Made by a program: the position numbers and the translations under genes
Part shown: piece by piece, positions 47,652-57,281 of the stretch
Layout of the letters: each line of letters begins with the position of its first letter
How positions within the stretch are numbered: the first letter of the stretch is position 1
NCBI RefSeq assembly: GCF_026540895.1
Contig: NZ_JALNUR010000021.1
Location: forward strand, 1 to 63,598
DNA: 63,598 nucleotides
Direction of reading: 5' to 3'
DNA from: Sphingomonas sp. GM_Shp_1
Lineage (GTDB): Bacteria; Pseudomonadota; Alphaproteobacteria; Sphingomonadales; Sphingomonadaceae
The notes under the pieces: model-generated
Databases searched by the model: none
Seen by the model: the letters and a program-made list of their open reading frames with translations, nothing else
Told to the model about the DNA's origin: nothing

Positions 47652-48616
47652 AGGACGCGGTGTTGGACACGAACCAGGGCACGCCCGCGGACGAGGCGGT
47701 CGCCAAGCCGTCGGAATCCGCGCCGCCCGCCAGGAAAAAGGGCACCGACTGGTGGTCCGAGGTCAAGGGGCTGTTCTGGCTGCTGCTGATCGTGCTGGGC
47801 TTTCACAGCTTCATCGCCAAGCCCTTCTACATCCCGTCCGAATCGATGCTGCCCGGCCTTCGCGTCGGCGACCGGCTGGTGGTGAGCAAGTTCGCCTATG
47901 GCTGGTCCTATATCTCGCCGACCATCCCCAACCCGATCGCGATCTTCCAATCGGTCGTGCTGCGCCAGCCCGAACAGAGCTGGAGCGCGCAGCTTCCCTT
48001 CATCCATGGCCGGTTGTTCGGCTCGCTGCCGACGCGCGGCGATGTGGTGATCGTGACGCCGCCGGGCACGCATAACGATTATATCAAGCGGGTGATCGGC
48101 CTGCCCGGCGACCGGCTGGAGGTGCGCGACGGCACCGTCATCCTGAACGGCAAGCCGGTCGAGCGCGGGCCGCTGCATTATGTCGACATTCCGGTCGACA
48201 CCAACAGCCCGTGCAAGGCCTCCGACTATGGCGAGGAAGCCAAGGTGCGGCTGCCGAGCGGGGAGTGGGTCTGCCATCTGCCGATCGTGACCGAGACCCT
48301 GCCCAACCACCGCCGCTACGACACGGTCGAGCTGGGTTGGAGCCCGGGCGACAATTACGGGCCGATCACCATCCCCGCCGACCATGTCTTCCTGATGGGC
48401 GACAATCGCGACCGTTCGGCGGACAGCCGCTTCTCGCTGGCCGAATTGGGGCTGGGCGGGCCGGTTCCCTATGAGAATATCGGCGGTCGTGCCGAATTCG
48501 TGACCTTCAGCCTGGATGGCGATGCGACGCTGAACCCGCTGACCTGGTGGGGTTCGCTCCGTTCGGGCCGGGCGGGCACCTCGCTCCATCCGACGACGGT
48601 GAAGCCGGGATCATGA
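47648..48616 (+). CDS. lepB: Signal peptidase I
   Basis: Cuts signal peptides from exported proteins at the inner membrane. It has 322 residues with one N-terminal membrane helix (~41-56) after a charged 40-residue tail. The catalytic serine is S66 in IPSESMLPG and the general-base lysine is K147 in [25 protein letters not shown] is the final signature. It overlaps acpS and the next gene by ATGA. Confidence 0.96.
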   Translation: MKDAVLDTNQGTPADEAVAKPSESAPPARKKGTDWWSEVKGLFWLLLIVLGFHSFIAKPFYIPSESMLPGLRVGDRLVVSKFAYGWSYISPTIPNPIAIFQSVVLRQPEQSWSAQLPFIHGRLFGSLPTRGDVVIVTPPGTHNDYIKRVIGLPGDRLEVRDGTVILNGKPVERGPLHYVDIPVDTNSPCKASDYGEEAKVRLPSGEWVCHLPIVTETLPNHRRYDTVELGWSPGDNYGPITIPADHVFLMGDNRDRSADSRFSLAELGLGGPVPYENIGGRAEFVTFSLDGDATLNPLTWWGSLRSGRAGTSLHPTTVKPGS

Positions 48617-49698
48617 GCGATCCCGCCCCGCTGACCGATGCCCCCGCGCCGATCGAGTTCCGCGAGGGCTTCGTCCGGCGGGAACTGACGCGCGCGGCGA
48701 TCTGGCTGGGCCTGATCGCCGCGATGGCGGTGACGGTGTTGCTGGTCCAGCCGTTGCTGGTGATCTTCGCCGGACTGGTCTTCGCGACGTTGCTCGATGG
48801 CGGCGTCCGGCTGCTGGGCCGGGTGTTGCCGATCGGGCGCGGCTGGCGGCTGCTGATCGTCGTGCTGGCGGTGACGGCGTTCCTGCTCGGCACCTTCTAC
48901 CTGACCGGGGTCGAGGTGACCCAGCAGGTGACCCAGCTTCGCTCCACCTTGGAGACTCAGGCGGGGCGCGTGGCGAGTTGGCTGTCGTCGCAGGGGTTGA
49001 TGCCCGGCACGTCGGACATCAACGGCATGCTCAAACAGTCGCTGGGGTCGATCGGTCGGCTGACCTCCTGGGTCGGCACGGCGGTGGGCGCGGTGACGTC
49101 GCTGTTCATGATGCTGATCATCGGCCTGTTCCTGGCGATGGACCCGGAAGGCTATGCGCGCGGTCTGCAATGGGTGGTGCCGCGTGCCGCCCGGCCCGAA
49201 TTCGCGATCACACAAGCACGGGTGATGAGCACGCTGCGCAAACTGCTCGCCGGACGGCTGCTCGGCATGGCGTTCGAGGGGGTGCTGACCGGCATCGCGC
49301 TGATGATCGGCGGCGTGCCCATGGCGCTGCTGCTCGGCATCATCGCGGGGATATTGGCGTTCATCCCCAATATCGGCGCGATCATCACCGGCGTGCTGAT
49401 GGTCGCGGTCGGTTTTTCGGCGGGCACCGATGCGGGTTTCTGGGCGATCGGCACATACTTGGTCGTGCAGACCTTCGACGGTTATGTCGTGGTGCCGATG
49501 GTCGCAAAGCGCACCGTCGACCTGCCCCCGGCGCTGACCCTGTCGACCCAGATCATGGCGAGCGCGCTCTTCGGCATTCTCGGTCTGGCGCTGGCCGACC
49601 CGATGACCGCGATGATCAAGTCCGCGCTACAGCGCCGGTCGGAGCGCGAGGCGGCGCGCGACGGCGACAGCGCGCGTGCCGAATCCGACATCGCCTGA
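48613..49698 (+). CDS. AI-2E/PerM family membrane protein
   Basis: A 361-residue membrane protein of the AI-2 exporter-like family, with about eight hydrophobic segments in paired blocks. ILAFIPNIGAIITGVLM and LGLALADPMTAM are typical C-terminal signatures. Its substrate is unknown. The start overlaps lepB. Its 3' end overlaps the convergent glycosyltransferase gene by 72 bp. Confidence 0.88.
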   Translation: MSDPAPLTDAPAPIEFREGFVRRELTRAAIWLGLIAAMAVTVLLVQPLLVIFAGLVFATLLDGGVRLLGRVLPIGRGWRLLIVVLAVTAFLLGTFYLTGVEVTQQVTQLRSTLETQAGRVASWLSSQGLMPGTSDINGMLKQSLGSIGRLTSWVGTAVGAVTSLFMMLIIGLFLAMDPEGYARGLQWVVPRAARPEFAITQARVMSTLRKLLAGRLLGMAFEGVLTGIALMIGGVPMALLLGIIAGILAFIPNIGAIITGVLMVAVGFSAGTDAGFWAIGTYLVVQTFDGYVVVPMVAKRTVDLPPALTLSTQIMASALFGILGLALADPMTAMIKSALQRRSEREAARDGDSARAESDIA

Positions 49699-50775
49699 CG
49701 CCAGCTCGTCGCGTCGCTGCCGGGCGGTGACGATCGAGTCGAATAGCGCCAGATAGCGCTCCGCCGAATCCTGTCCCGGTTGCGGCACGGGATCGGGACG
49801 GGGCGCGACCGGGTTCAGCCAGTGCCGCAACCCCGCGACCAGCGCGCCCAGATCCTCGCGCGGAACGATGGTACCCAGCGAGGGATCGGTGACGATCTCG
49901 TGCACCGCCGGACTCGAATCGGTGGTGACGACCGGCGTGCCCACCGCCAGCGCCTCGCGCAGCACGCCGGGTACGCCTTCATAATCGGACGGCAGCGCCA
50001 GCACCGGCGCGGCGGCCATGGCGGCGGTCGGGTTGGCGACATGGCCGGGCAGCGAGACGCGATGTTCCAGCCCCAGCACCGCGATCTGCGCGGTCAGCGC
50101 GGGCCGCAGGCTGCCCTCGCCCAATATGGTCAACCCGACATCCTCGGGCAGATGGGTCAGCGCGGTGATCAGCCGGTCCCAGCGCTTCTGCGGCTCCAGC
50201 CGTCCGACCCCCAGGATCCGCCGACCGGGCGGCAGGATCGTGTCGGGGCCGCTGGCGGGGAGGGCGGAGGGCGGGTTCGGGATGACCGCGACCGACAGCC
50301 CGGTCGCCTCTCGCGCCGCCCGCGCGGTGGCGGGGGTCATCGCCACCAGCGAGTCGAGGAACAGCCGGTGCCGGGCCAGCCATTGCCGCTGGCCCCAGGC
50401 GACGATCGGATGATGATCGCCCCGGTCGACCGCGTTGGACATCTTGCCGACGATCGGCGGGCACGCGCCCGCCAGCCGCAGCCGCGCCCAGGCCGCCATG
50501 CTGGTATAATGATTGCCGGGACAGAAGATGATGTCGGGCCGCGTCCGGTCGATCATCGCGGGCAGGGTGGTGCACAGCCCGGTATAGCGTTGGTGCCCCA
50601 GAGTCACTATCTCCACCCCCGACGGCACGCCGTGCTGGAACTGGCCGCTTTCCTCGCCCAGCACCAGGGTCACCCGCCGGCCCTGCCGCGTCCAGCCCTG
50701 GAGCATGCGGGCCAGTGCGGCCTCCACGCCGCCACGCATGGCCAGCGCATAGGTCAGGATGTGATCGGCTGGCAT
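49627..50775 (-). CDS. GT4-type glycosyltransferase
   Basis: A cytoplasmic GT-B glycosyltransferase of 382 residues. MRGGVEAALARML near the N-terminus and GVGRLEPQKRWDRLI in the middle are typical. The nucleotide-sugar site is DYEGVPGVLREALAVGTPVV, the EX7E-like motif. The ATG has GGAG at five bases. Its last 24 codons lie on the strand opposite the end of the PerM gene. Acceptor and sugar are unknown; it is likely part of the envelope glycan group to the right. Confidence 0.9.
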   Translation of the reverse strand: MPADHILTYALAMRGGVEAALARMLQGWTRQGRRVTLVLGEESGQFQHGVPSGVEIVTLGHQRYTGLCTTLPAMIDRTRPDIIFCPGNHYTSMAAWARLRLAGACPPIVGKMSNAVDRGDHHPIVAWGQRQWLARHRLFLDSLVAMTPATARAAREATGLSVAVIPNPPSALPASGPDTILPPGRRILGVGRLEPQKRWDRLITALTHLPEDVGLTILGEGSLRPALTAQIAVLGLEHRVSLPGHVANPTAAMAAAPVLALPSDYEGVPGVLREALAVGTPVVTTDSSPAVHEIVTDPSLGTIVPREDLGALVAGLRHWLNPVAPRPDPVPQPGQDSAERYLALFDSIVTARQRRDELASGDVGFGTRAVAVARRLALRPAL

Positions 50776-50988
50776 GAGCTCCGTTAACGGATGAGGAGGG
50801 GATCGGGTGCCGGAGGTACGCGCAGCTTGTCGCGGAAATATGTCAATTCCAGCCCTAAGGTGGACACAATCGCCCCCCAAAGGTGAATTCTTATTCAGGT
50901 GCGAGAAAGCAGTGTTGAGGTTAGCGGGCGCCACCGGCGAACGCCGCCGAGGAATCTCCCTAACGTGCAGAATGAACGAGATGATCCC

Positions 50989-51936
50989 ATGACCCCGCAA
51001 CAGGCCGTGCCTGTCGGACCCCCGGCCGCAACCGGTGCCCCCGTGGCGCGCGACATCGCCGCGCTGGAGCCGTTGAAGACCGTGAAGCGGCGCTGGCCCG
51101 CCATCATCGGCGCGGTCCTGACCATCGCGATGGTGGTCGGATTGGGGCAGGAACTACTCGGGCGCGGGCTGGTCGGGCTCAGCCATTCGGTGCCGACCAA
51201 CCCGCTCTTCTATGTCGTGTTCGTCGGGCTCTACATGGCATTGCCGATCGGCGACTATATCATCTTCCGCCGTCTCTGGGGCATTCCGATCAGCGGCCTG
51301 GCCGCGCTGATCCGCAAGCGGATCGCCAACGAGGTCGCCTTCAGCTATTCGGGCGAGGCCTATTTCTACGCCTGGGCACGGGCCCATGCGAAGATGGTCG
51401 CGGCGCCGTTCGGCGCGGTGAAGGATGTCGGCATCCTGTCGGCGATCGCGGGCAATGCGATCACCCTGTTGATGATCGGCCTGGCCCTGCCGGTCGGTCG
51501 CGAACTGCTGACGCCCGAGCAGTTGCGGCTGGTCTGGGGATCGATCGCGATCGTCATGGCGACCTCGCTGCCCTTCCTGATCTTTTCGCGACGGGTCTTC
51601 TCGCTCGACCGCAAGACGCTGTGGTGGATCTTCACGGTTCACTGCGTGCGGCTGATCGCCAATTCGCTGCTGGTCGCGCTGGCCTGGCATTACGGGATGC
51701 CGAGCGTGTCGCTGGGCATGTGGCTGTTCCTGTCGGCGGCGCGGCTGCTCGTGTCGCGCCTGCCGCTCGTGCCCAACAAGGACCTTCTTTTCGCCAATTT
51801 CGCGATCCTGTTGATCGGGCAGGATCAGGAATTGAGCGAGTTGATCGCCTTCACCGCGGCGCTGACCCTGTTGGTCCATGTCGTGCTGATCGCGGGCTTT
51901 GGTCTGACGGCATTGGTGCGGAAGGTACGCGCATGA
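50989..51936 (+). CDS. Unknown multi-spanning membrane protein
   Basis: I do not recognise a named family with certainty. The 315-residue protein has about seven hydrophobic segments and a conserved-looking central block (ANEVAFSYSGEAYFYAWARAH region, Tyr- and Ala-rich). The general layout recalls flippase-like proteins such as the MprF membrane half, but no definite motif is visible. It is coupled by ATGA to the DUF2141 gene and followed by a glycosyltransferase. The ATG at 50989 is the last of three closely spaced ones. Confidence 0.7.
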   Translation: MTPQQAVPVGPPAATGAPVARDIAALEPLKTVKRRWPAIIGAVLTIAMVVGLGQELLGRGLVGLSHSVPTNPLFYVVFVGLYMALPIGDYIIFRRLWGIPISGLAALIRKRIANEVAFSYSGEAYFYAWARAHAKMVAAPFGAVKDVGILSAIAGNAITLLMIGLALPVGRELLTPEQLRLVWGSIAIVMATSLPFLIFSRRVFSLDRKTLWWIFTVHCVRLIANSLLVALAWHYGMPSVSLGMWLFLSAARLLVSRLPLVPNKDLLFANFAILLIGQDQELSELIAFTAALTLLVHVVLIAGFGLTALVRKVRA

Positions 51937-52451
51937 TTCGCGTGATGAAGATGGTGGCGGCGATCGGGCTGGCGGCGATGCCGCAGGTGGCGAGCGCGCA
52001 GATCCTGGGCAGCGACGCGGCGGCCTGCACCAATGGCGGCCCCGCCATCCTGGCGCGGATCGAGGGGCTGAAGGATCGCAAGGGCAATCTGAAGCTGGAA
52101 CTCTATCCCGCGAACGACGAGGATTTCCTGGCGGATGACGGCGTGCTGGAGCGGGCGGGCAAGACCTTTCGCCGGGTGTCGGTGCCGACCCCGGCGGGCG
52201 GCGGCGCGATCGCCATGTGCATCCGCGTGCCGCGCCCCGGCCGCTATGCGCTGCTCTTCACCCATGACCGCGACGGCAAGAACAAGTTCAACTTCTGGAG
52301 CGACGGGGCGGGCTTCCCCGCCAATACCAAGCTGGGCCGCCGCAAGCCGCCGCTCGCCTCCGCGCTGATCGACGTGCCGAACGGCGTGGCGACGACCACC
52401 ATCCGGGCGCAATATCTGCGCGGGCTGGGCGGTTTCGGCCCGGTAGAGTAA
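51933..52451 (+). CDS. DUF2141 exported protein
   Basis: A 172-residue secreted protein: signal peptide ~1-22 (AAMPQVASAQ) and then a DUF2141 beta-sandwich. NLKLELYPANDEDFL and GRYALLFTHDRDGKNKFNFW show the family pattern, which resembles small carbohydrate- or calcium-binding folds. The function is unknown. The ATG overlaps the membrane protein stop; the glycosyltransferase begins 10 bp later. Confidence 0.83.
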   Translation: MIRVMKMVAAIGLAAMPQVASAQILGSDAAACTNGGPAILARIEGLKDRKGNLKLELYPANDEDFLADDGVLERAGKTFRRVSVPTPAGGGAIAMCIRVPRPGRYALLFTHDRDGKNKFNFWSDGAGFPANTKLGRRKPPLASALIDVPNGVATTTIRAQYLRGLGGFGPVE

Positions 52452-52461
52452 GGGGAAGACG

Positions 52462-53646
52462 ATGCGTATCGTCGACGTCAACGAATTCTACTCGCCCACC
52501 GGCGGAGGCGTGCGGACCTATATCGACCGCAAGATGGCGATCCTGGCCGAGATGGGCCATGAACTGATCGTCCTCGCCCCCGGCACCGAGGATGTGGTCG
52601 AGGAGCGTCCGGGCGGCGGCAAGATCATCTATATCAAGGCGCCGCGCCTGATCCTGGACACCAATTACGGCATGTTCTGGGACGGCGCGCCCGTGTGCCG
52701 CCTGCTCGACGAACTGGACCCCGATATCGTCGAGGTGTCTTCGCCCGCCAAGCCCGCCTGGTTCGTCGCCAGTTGGCAGGGGCGCGCGAAGAAGGTCTTC
52801 TTCATGCACAACGACAATGTCGGCACCTATCCGGTCCGCTGGCTGGATGGGCTGGTCGCGCAGGAGCGGGTGGAAGACTGGTTCAGCTGGTACAGCCGCT
52901 ACATGAACCGATTCCTCGATCATTACGATCTGGTGCTGTCCAACGGCCCGGCGCTGGTCAAGCGACTCGGCAAGCGCGGCGTGCGGGTGGACGAGGGGAT
53001 TCCGCTGGGGATCGAACGGCATTTCTTCTCGCCCGATCACCGGGACGAGAAACTGCGCGCCGCTTTGCTTGCGCAATGCGCGCTGCCCGAGGACGCGCAT
53101 CTGCTGCTCGGGCTGGGGCGGCATCATCCCGAAAAGCGCTGGCCGATGGTCATCGACGCGGTCGAGCGGGTGGCGTCGAGCCGTCCGGTCGGCCTGATCC
53201 TGATCGGTGGCGGTGTCGCCAGCCGCACGCTGGAGAAGCGCATCGCGGGCAGCCCCCATATCCGCCTGTTCCGCCCGGTCTATGACCGCCCGCGCCTGGC
53301 CCGGATCATGGCGAGCTGCGACGCGCTGGTCCATGGCTGCGAGACCGAGACGTTCGGGCTGGTCGCGTCGGAGGCGCTGGCCTCCGGCCTGCCGCTGGTG
53401 GTGCCCGATTATGGCGGGTGTGCCGAGGTGGTGAGCCCGCTCTTCGCCGAGACCTTCCGCGCGCGCGACGGCGCCGCCTGCGCCGAGGCGATCGAGCGGC
53501 TTCTGTCGCGCGACCAGCGCGTGCTGCGCAACGCTGCGCGGGTGGCGGCGGGCAAGGTGTTCAGCGACCGCGACCATGCCGAAGCGCTGATCGCGCGCTA
53601 TCAGCAATTGCTGGACGAGGGCGAGCAGCGGCGGGCGGTCGCCTAG
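52462..53646 (+). CDS. GT1/GT4-type glycosyltransferase
   Basis: A 394-residue GT-B glycosyltransferase. The Gly-rich N-terminal loop is YSPTGGGVRTY, LGLGRHHPEKRW opens the second lobe, and ETETFGLVASEALASGLPLV holds the EX7E sugar-nucleotide site. HNDNVGTYPVRW is a feature of this sphingomonad branch. It is the third gene of a plus-strand run with the membrane and DUF2141 genes. The sugar and acceptor are unknown. Confidence 0.92.
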   Translation: MRIVDVNEFYSPTGGGVRTYIDRKMAILAEMGHELIVLAPGTEDVVEERPGGGKIIYIKAPRLILDTNYGMFWDGAPVCRLLDELDPDIVEVSSPAKPAWFVASWQGRAKKVFFMHNDNVGTYPVRWLDGLVAQERVEDWFSWYSRYMNRFLDHYDLVLSNGPALVKRLGKRGVRVDEGIPLGIERHFFSPDHRDEKLRAALLAQCALPEDAHLLLGLGRHHPEKRWPMVIDAVERVASSRPVGLILIGGGVASRTLEKRIAGSPHIRLFRPVYDRPRLARIMASCDALVHGCETETFGLVASEALASGLPLVVPDYGGCAEVVSPLFAETFRARDGAACAEAIERLLSRDQRVLRNAARVAAGKVFSDRDHAEALIARYQQLLDEGEQRRAVA

Positions 53647-53708
53647 GCGGACCTTTTCGAGGGCCTACGAGTATGTCACCATGACAAAAATGTCATGGGA
53701 GGCGGTTC

Positions 53709-54170
53709 GTGAGTCGCATCTGGGCAGTCGCTGCGGGCATCGCGCTGACTCTATCCGGCGGGGCGCAGGCCGGGGACCGGCCTCCGGTCGAAAGCTGGGG
53801 CAAGCCCGGTGTCGGTTTCGACCAGTATCGCGCCGATGCGGTCGAATGCGCGAAGATCGGCTATTTCCGCGACGTCTCGCAGGATGAACCGGCCAAACGC
53901 TTCATCCGGGGGTTCGAAACGGCGGACAACGGCCTCAACCAGCCCGGCACCCCCAATATCGGTGCATGGATCGATTCGGTGCAGCGGGTAAGGCCCGAAC
54001 GCCAAAAGCGCGACCTTCATCGCATTCAGGTCGGCGATGTCGAACAATGCCTGACCGGCAAGGGCTATCGCAAATTCGCCCTGAGCCGATCCGAGGAGAA
54101 AAGGCTGGCCGCTTATCCCAGGGGATCGGAGGCACGGCATCGCTACCTCCATATCCTGGCGGCGCGCTGA
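53709..54170 (+). CDS. Exported hypothetical protein
   Basis: No named family is recognised. The 153-residue product has a signal peptide (MSRIWAVAAGIALTLSGGAQA) and a soluble domain with two Cys (in VECAKIGYF and EQCLTGKGYRKF), which could form a disulfide. The GTG has GGGAGG at about seven bases. Its stop codon abuts the stop of the convergent deacetylase-like gene. Confidence 0.72.
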   Translation: MSRIWAVAAGIALTLSGGAQAGDRPPVESWGKPGVGFDQYRADAVECAKIGYFRDVSQDEPAKRFIRGFETADNGLNQPGTPNIGAWIDSVQRVRPERQKRDLHRIQVGDVEQCLTGKGYRKFALSRSEEKRLAAYPRGSEARHRYLHILAAR

Positions 54171-54908
54171 TCAGGCGGCGAGCAGGTCGGCGTAGCGCGA
54201 AGGCGTGTGGGTCTTCGCCAGCCGCGAATAGGTCTTGTCGATGCTGTCGAGCAGTGCGGGCACGCCATTATCGCCGGGATGCACCGCGACCCGCGCGACC
54301 GGCGTGGGGCGCAGGCCATGGCGCAGCACGGCGGCGGCGGCGAGCGAACTGAGCTGTCGCCCGCGCGAACGGCTCGCCCAGGTGACGACGGGGCCGCGCG
54401 CGATGACCTTGCCATCGGTCGGCGTCCAGACCCGGAAATGATCCTCCGCCAGCCCGAATCCGGCATCGCCCAGCGCCAATCGCGCTTCGTCCGAATAGAG
54501 CCAGGCGGGTGCGATGAAGCCGGTGGCGCGGCGACCGATGATGTCCTCGATCAGCGCGGTGCCGCGCTGCATCCGGCGCAGGGCTTCCGCACGATCCAGG
54601 CCGACGAACTCGCCTTCGCCCGCGGTCATGTGCCTGGCCTTCAACGCGGTTTTCGAGTCGGTGTGGACCATGTCGTCCTTGTGCGACCAGCCATGGACGA
54701 ACATCTCGATCCCCATGTCCGCCCAGTTCCGCAGCCGCGTGGCAAAGGGCGTACCCGGCGCGATGGGCGCGCTGTTCCAATGGTCGGGGATGACCAGCAT
54801 GGCCAGGCGCGGGCCGCCCAGATGCCCCGACAGCCGGTCGAACAGCGCATCGACCGCCCCCTCGAACCGGGGGGACACGTCGTGGATCGAGGCGAGAAGG
54901 CGTTTCAT
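54171..54908 (-). CDS. DUF2334 polysaccharide-deacetylase-like protein
   Basis: A 245-residue protein of the DUF2334 branch of the polysaccharide deacetylase fold. ASIHDVSPRFE near the start gives the likely catalytic Asp, and EMFVHGWSHKDD gives the zinc His pair. GFIAPAWLYSDEARLALGDAGF is the motif 3 region. No signal peptide is seen, so it may be cytoplasmic. It overlaps the GT39-like gene by ATGA, linking sugar transfer and deacetylation. Confidence 0.86.
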   Translation of the reverse strand: MKRLLASIHDVSPRFEGAVDALFDRLSGHLGGPRLAMLVIPDHWNSAPIAPGTPFATRLRNWADMGIEMFVHGWSHKDDMVHTDSKTALKARHMTAGEGEFVGLDRAEALRRMQRGTALIEDIIGRRATGFIAPAWLYSDEARLALGDAGFGLAEDHFRVWTPTDGKVIARGPVVTWASRSRGRQLSSLAAAAVLRHGLRPTPVARVAVHPGDNGVPALLDSIDKTYSRLAKTHTPSRYADLLAA

Positions 54909-56344
54909 CGCGCCGATTTATAGACGCTGATCGTTTCATTGCCCATCGGCAGTTTCGCGGCGAGCCGGTAGCCGTTCGCCATTGCGGCCATCACACGGGC
55001 ATGGGCGGCGGGCCGTTCGCCATTATAGGGCGGGCGCATCACCACCACGGCGGGATGCTGGGCCAGGATGCGGGCGATCTCAGCATCCTGGTCGACGCCG
55101 GTGGCGCCCGCCTCCCGCGCGCGGCTGAGATGCGCGGGCACGATATAGCGTGACAGGGTGCAGCGCCGGGTCGCGACATAGAGCATGGTGCTGCCCGAAT
55201 AGACATAAAGGCACCCCGGCCCTTGGCCGACCGCCTGGGCCAGCGCGGCGAACTGGGTCCCTTCGCCACGCTCATGGCGCAGCGCGACCAGCACGATCTG
55301 CCCGGCCAGCGCCACGGTCAGCAACAGGGCAGGGGCATAACGCCGCCGCCACGCCTCGCTCCTCAGCATCGCCGCAGCAGCAGTGCAGGCGGGGAGCAGG
55401 ATCGGCAGGCCGTAATGGTCGAACCAGGGTCGGAACAGCAGCACGCCGATGATTGCCGCACCCAGCCAGACCGCAAGGAAGGTTCGCTCGCGATCGGGCT
55501 CCGCCCGCTTGAGCCCCAGCACCGCCAACGTGACGATGGGCGAAAGGATCAGGACCATCTGCCCCAGATTCCCCGCCAGCTCGGGCAGCGGATCGGGGTT
55601 GCGGTGGAAGATCGACAGGAAATTGGCGTAGAGAAAGGCGTCCCACTGCCCGATGGCCGCATAGACTCCCGCCGCCAGTGCGGTGGAGGCGAGCGCCACG
55701 ACCACCAGGCCCACGCCGTAGAGGATCAACGCGACCGGCGACCGGCTCCGCCGCCATTCGCTGGCCAGCAGCCAGAGGCCGAAGACCATCCCCTCAAACA
55801 CGGCCGAATATTTGATCTGGAGGACCACGCCGACCAGCGCCATCGCGACCAGCCCCAGGCTGCGTACCCGCCGCCGATCCGACTCCAGGATCGCCCAGGC
55901 CGCGCCCATCATCAGCAGATTGTAGAAAACCGGCGCTTGGCCCCCCTGGCCGCCCAGCAGGTCGAGCCACAGGATATAGGCGATCCCCCCCGCCGTCGCG
56001 CCCGTGCCCCAGCCCAGCCGCTCGGCCAGGCGCGCGATCAGCCAGCCGGTCGCGACGACACTGACCAGTGCCATCGCCTGATAGGCCCAGATACCCGCCG
56101 GAAAGCCGAACGCGGCGGGCACCGCATAGAGCAGGAACAGCCCGATCGGCTTGCGGTCCCACACATCGACGAACGGCCATGCGCCCTGCCACAGGGAATG
56201 GCCGGTGAAGAAATAGAATTCCTCGTCCACATGGACCACCGGATTGCCGAAGGTCAGCGCGCGGGCGGCCAGCGCGACGGCGAGCAGGATCAGGAGGCGG
56301 TGGGTGCCCGAGGAGGTGGGACGATCTGAAGCAAGTCTCTGCAT
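54905..56344 (-). CDS. GT39/ArnT-like membrane glycosyltransferase
   Basis: A 479-residue GT-C type transferase using a lipid-linked sugar. About ten membrane helices; VVHVDEEFYFFTGHSL just after the first helix has the acidic pair typical of the catalytic loop, and KPIGLFLLYAVPAAF follows. A soluble C-terminal ~120 residues lie on the periplasmic side. ATG 56344 was chosen because upstream in-frame codons come from the repeat. It is coupled to the DUF2334 gene. Confidence 0.85.
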   Translation of the reverse strand: MQRLASDRPTSSGTHRLLILLAVALAARALTFGNPVVHVDEEFYFFTGHSLWQGAWPFVDVWDRKPIGLFLLYAVPAAFGFPAGIWAYQAMALVSVVATGWLIARLAERLGWGTGATAGGIAYILWLDLLGGQGGQAPVFYNLLMMGAAWAILESDRRRVRSLGLVAMALVGVVLQIKYSAVFEGMVFGLWLLASEWRRSRSPVALILYGVGLVVVALASTALAAGVYAAIGQWDAFLYANFLSIFHRNPDPLPELAGNLGQMVLILSPIVTLAVLGLKRAEPDRERTFLAVWLGAAIIGVLLFRPWFDHYGLPILLPACTAAAAMLRSEAWRRRYAPALLLTVALAGQIVLVALRHERGEGTQFAALAQAVGQGPGCLYVYSGSTMLYVATRRCTLSRYIVPAHLSRAREAGATGVDQDAEIARILAQHPAVVVMRPPYNGERPAAHARVMAAMANGYRLAAKLPMGNETISVYKSAR

Positions 56345-56361
56345 TCCAAAGGGTCCAGAAT

Positions 56362-56488
56362 CATTCCTCCCCTGCAAGGGGAGGGGGACCATGCGAAGCA
56401 TGGTGGAGGGGTGTCCCGCTATCGAGAGGGGTGACACCCCTCCGTCAGGCCTACGGCCTGCCACCTCCCCTTGCAGGGGAGGAAAGGG
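56362..56488. repeat. Family A palindromic repeat
   Basis: TTCCTCCCCTGCAAGGGGAG, ACCATGCGAAGCATGGTGGA, inverted ACACCCCTCCGTCAGGCCTA and closing CCTCCCCTTGCAGGGGAGG. It separates ubiG from the glycosyltransferase gene downstream. Confidence 0.87.
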
Positions 56489-56489
56489 G

Positions 56490-57227
56490 CTAGCGAGTCG
56501 CCGTCACGAAATAGTCGAGCGCGGTCGAGTCGCTGACCATGAAGCCCTTGGTGGGGGAGTAACTCAGCCCCCGCACATCACGCACGGTCAGCCCGACTTC
56601 GGTCAGTAGCGCGCTCAACTCGTCCGGCGTCAGGAACTTCGACCAGTCATGCGTCCCCTTGGGGATCGCGCCGGTCCCCTCGGCGAGGGTGATCAGCGCC
56701 AGCTTCGACAGCGGCGTCCGGTTGGGCGTCGACAGGATCATCAGCCCGCCCGGCGCCAGCGCATCGGCCAGCCCACGCACGAATCGCGCGGGGTCCGCGA
56801 CATGCTCGATCACCTCCAGCGAGGTGACGAGGTCGAACGTCTCGCCCGCCAGCCCCTCGACGCTGCCCGCGCGATAGTGGATCTCCAGCCCCGACTGCGC
56901 GGCATGGGCGGCGGCGACCGCGACATTCTCCGGTGCGGCGTCCAGCCCCGTCACCTCCGCCCCAAGCCGGGCGAGTGGTTCGCACAACAGCCCCGCGCCG
57001 CAGCCGACGTCCAGCGCGCGCTTGCCCTTCAGTGGCGTAAAACCCTGCCCATCGGCATCCCAATGCAGGTCGATCTGCTCGCGAATGTACCGCAGCCGGG
57101 GCGGGTTGAGTCGGTGCAGCATCGCGCTCGACCCCTTGGGATCCCACCACTCGGCCGCCATCTTTCCGAAATGTGCGGCTTCGGCCCCGATAATGGTAGA
57201 ATCGTTCAAATGGCTTGCGTTCGTCAT
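56490..57227 (-). CDS. ubiG: Ubiquinone O-methyltransferase
   Basis: Does the two O-methylations of ubiquinone synthesis. It has 245 residues. EAAHFGKMAAEWWDPKGS is the UbiG N-terminus; the SAM motif is LDVGCGAGLLCEPLA, and SLEVIEHVADPARFV follows. It is divergent from lysC by 54 bp. Confidence 0.96.
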   Translation of the reverse strand: MTNASHLNDSTIIGAEAAHFGKMAAEWWDPKGSSAMLHRLNPPRLRYIREQIDLHWDADGQGFTPLKGKRALDVGCGAGLLCEPLARLGAEVTGLDAAPENVAVAAAHAAQSGLEIHYRAGSVEGLAGETFDLVTSLEVIEHVADPARFVRGLADALAPGGLMILSTPNRTPLSKLALITLAEGTGAIPKGTHDWSKFLTPDELSALLTEVGLTVRDVRGLSYSPTKGFMVSDSTALDYFVTATR

Positions 57228-57281
57228 GGGGGCTACCTATCAGGACCGCCGTTTTACCCCAAGGAGATTGGCAAAAACCGC

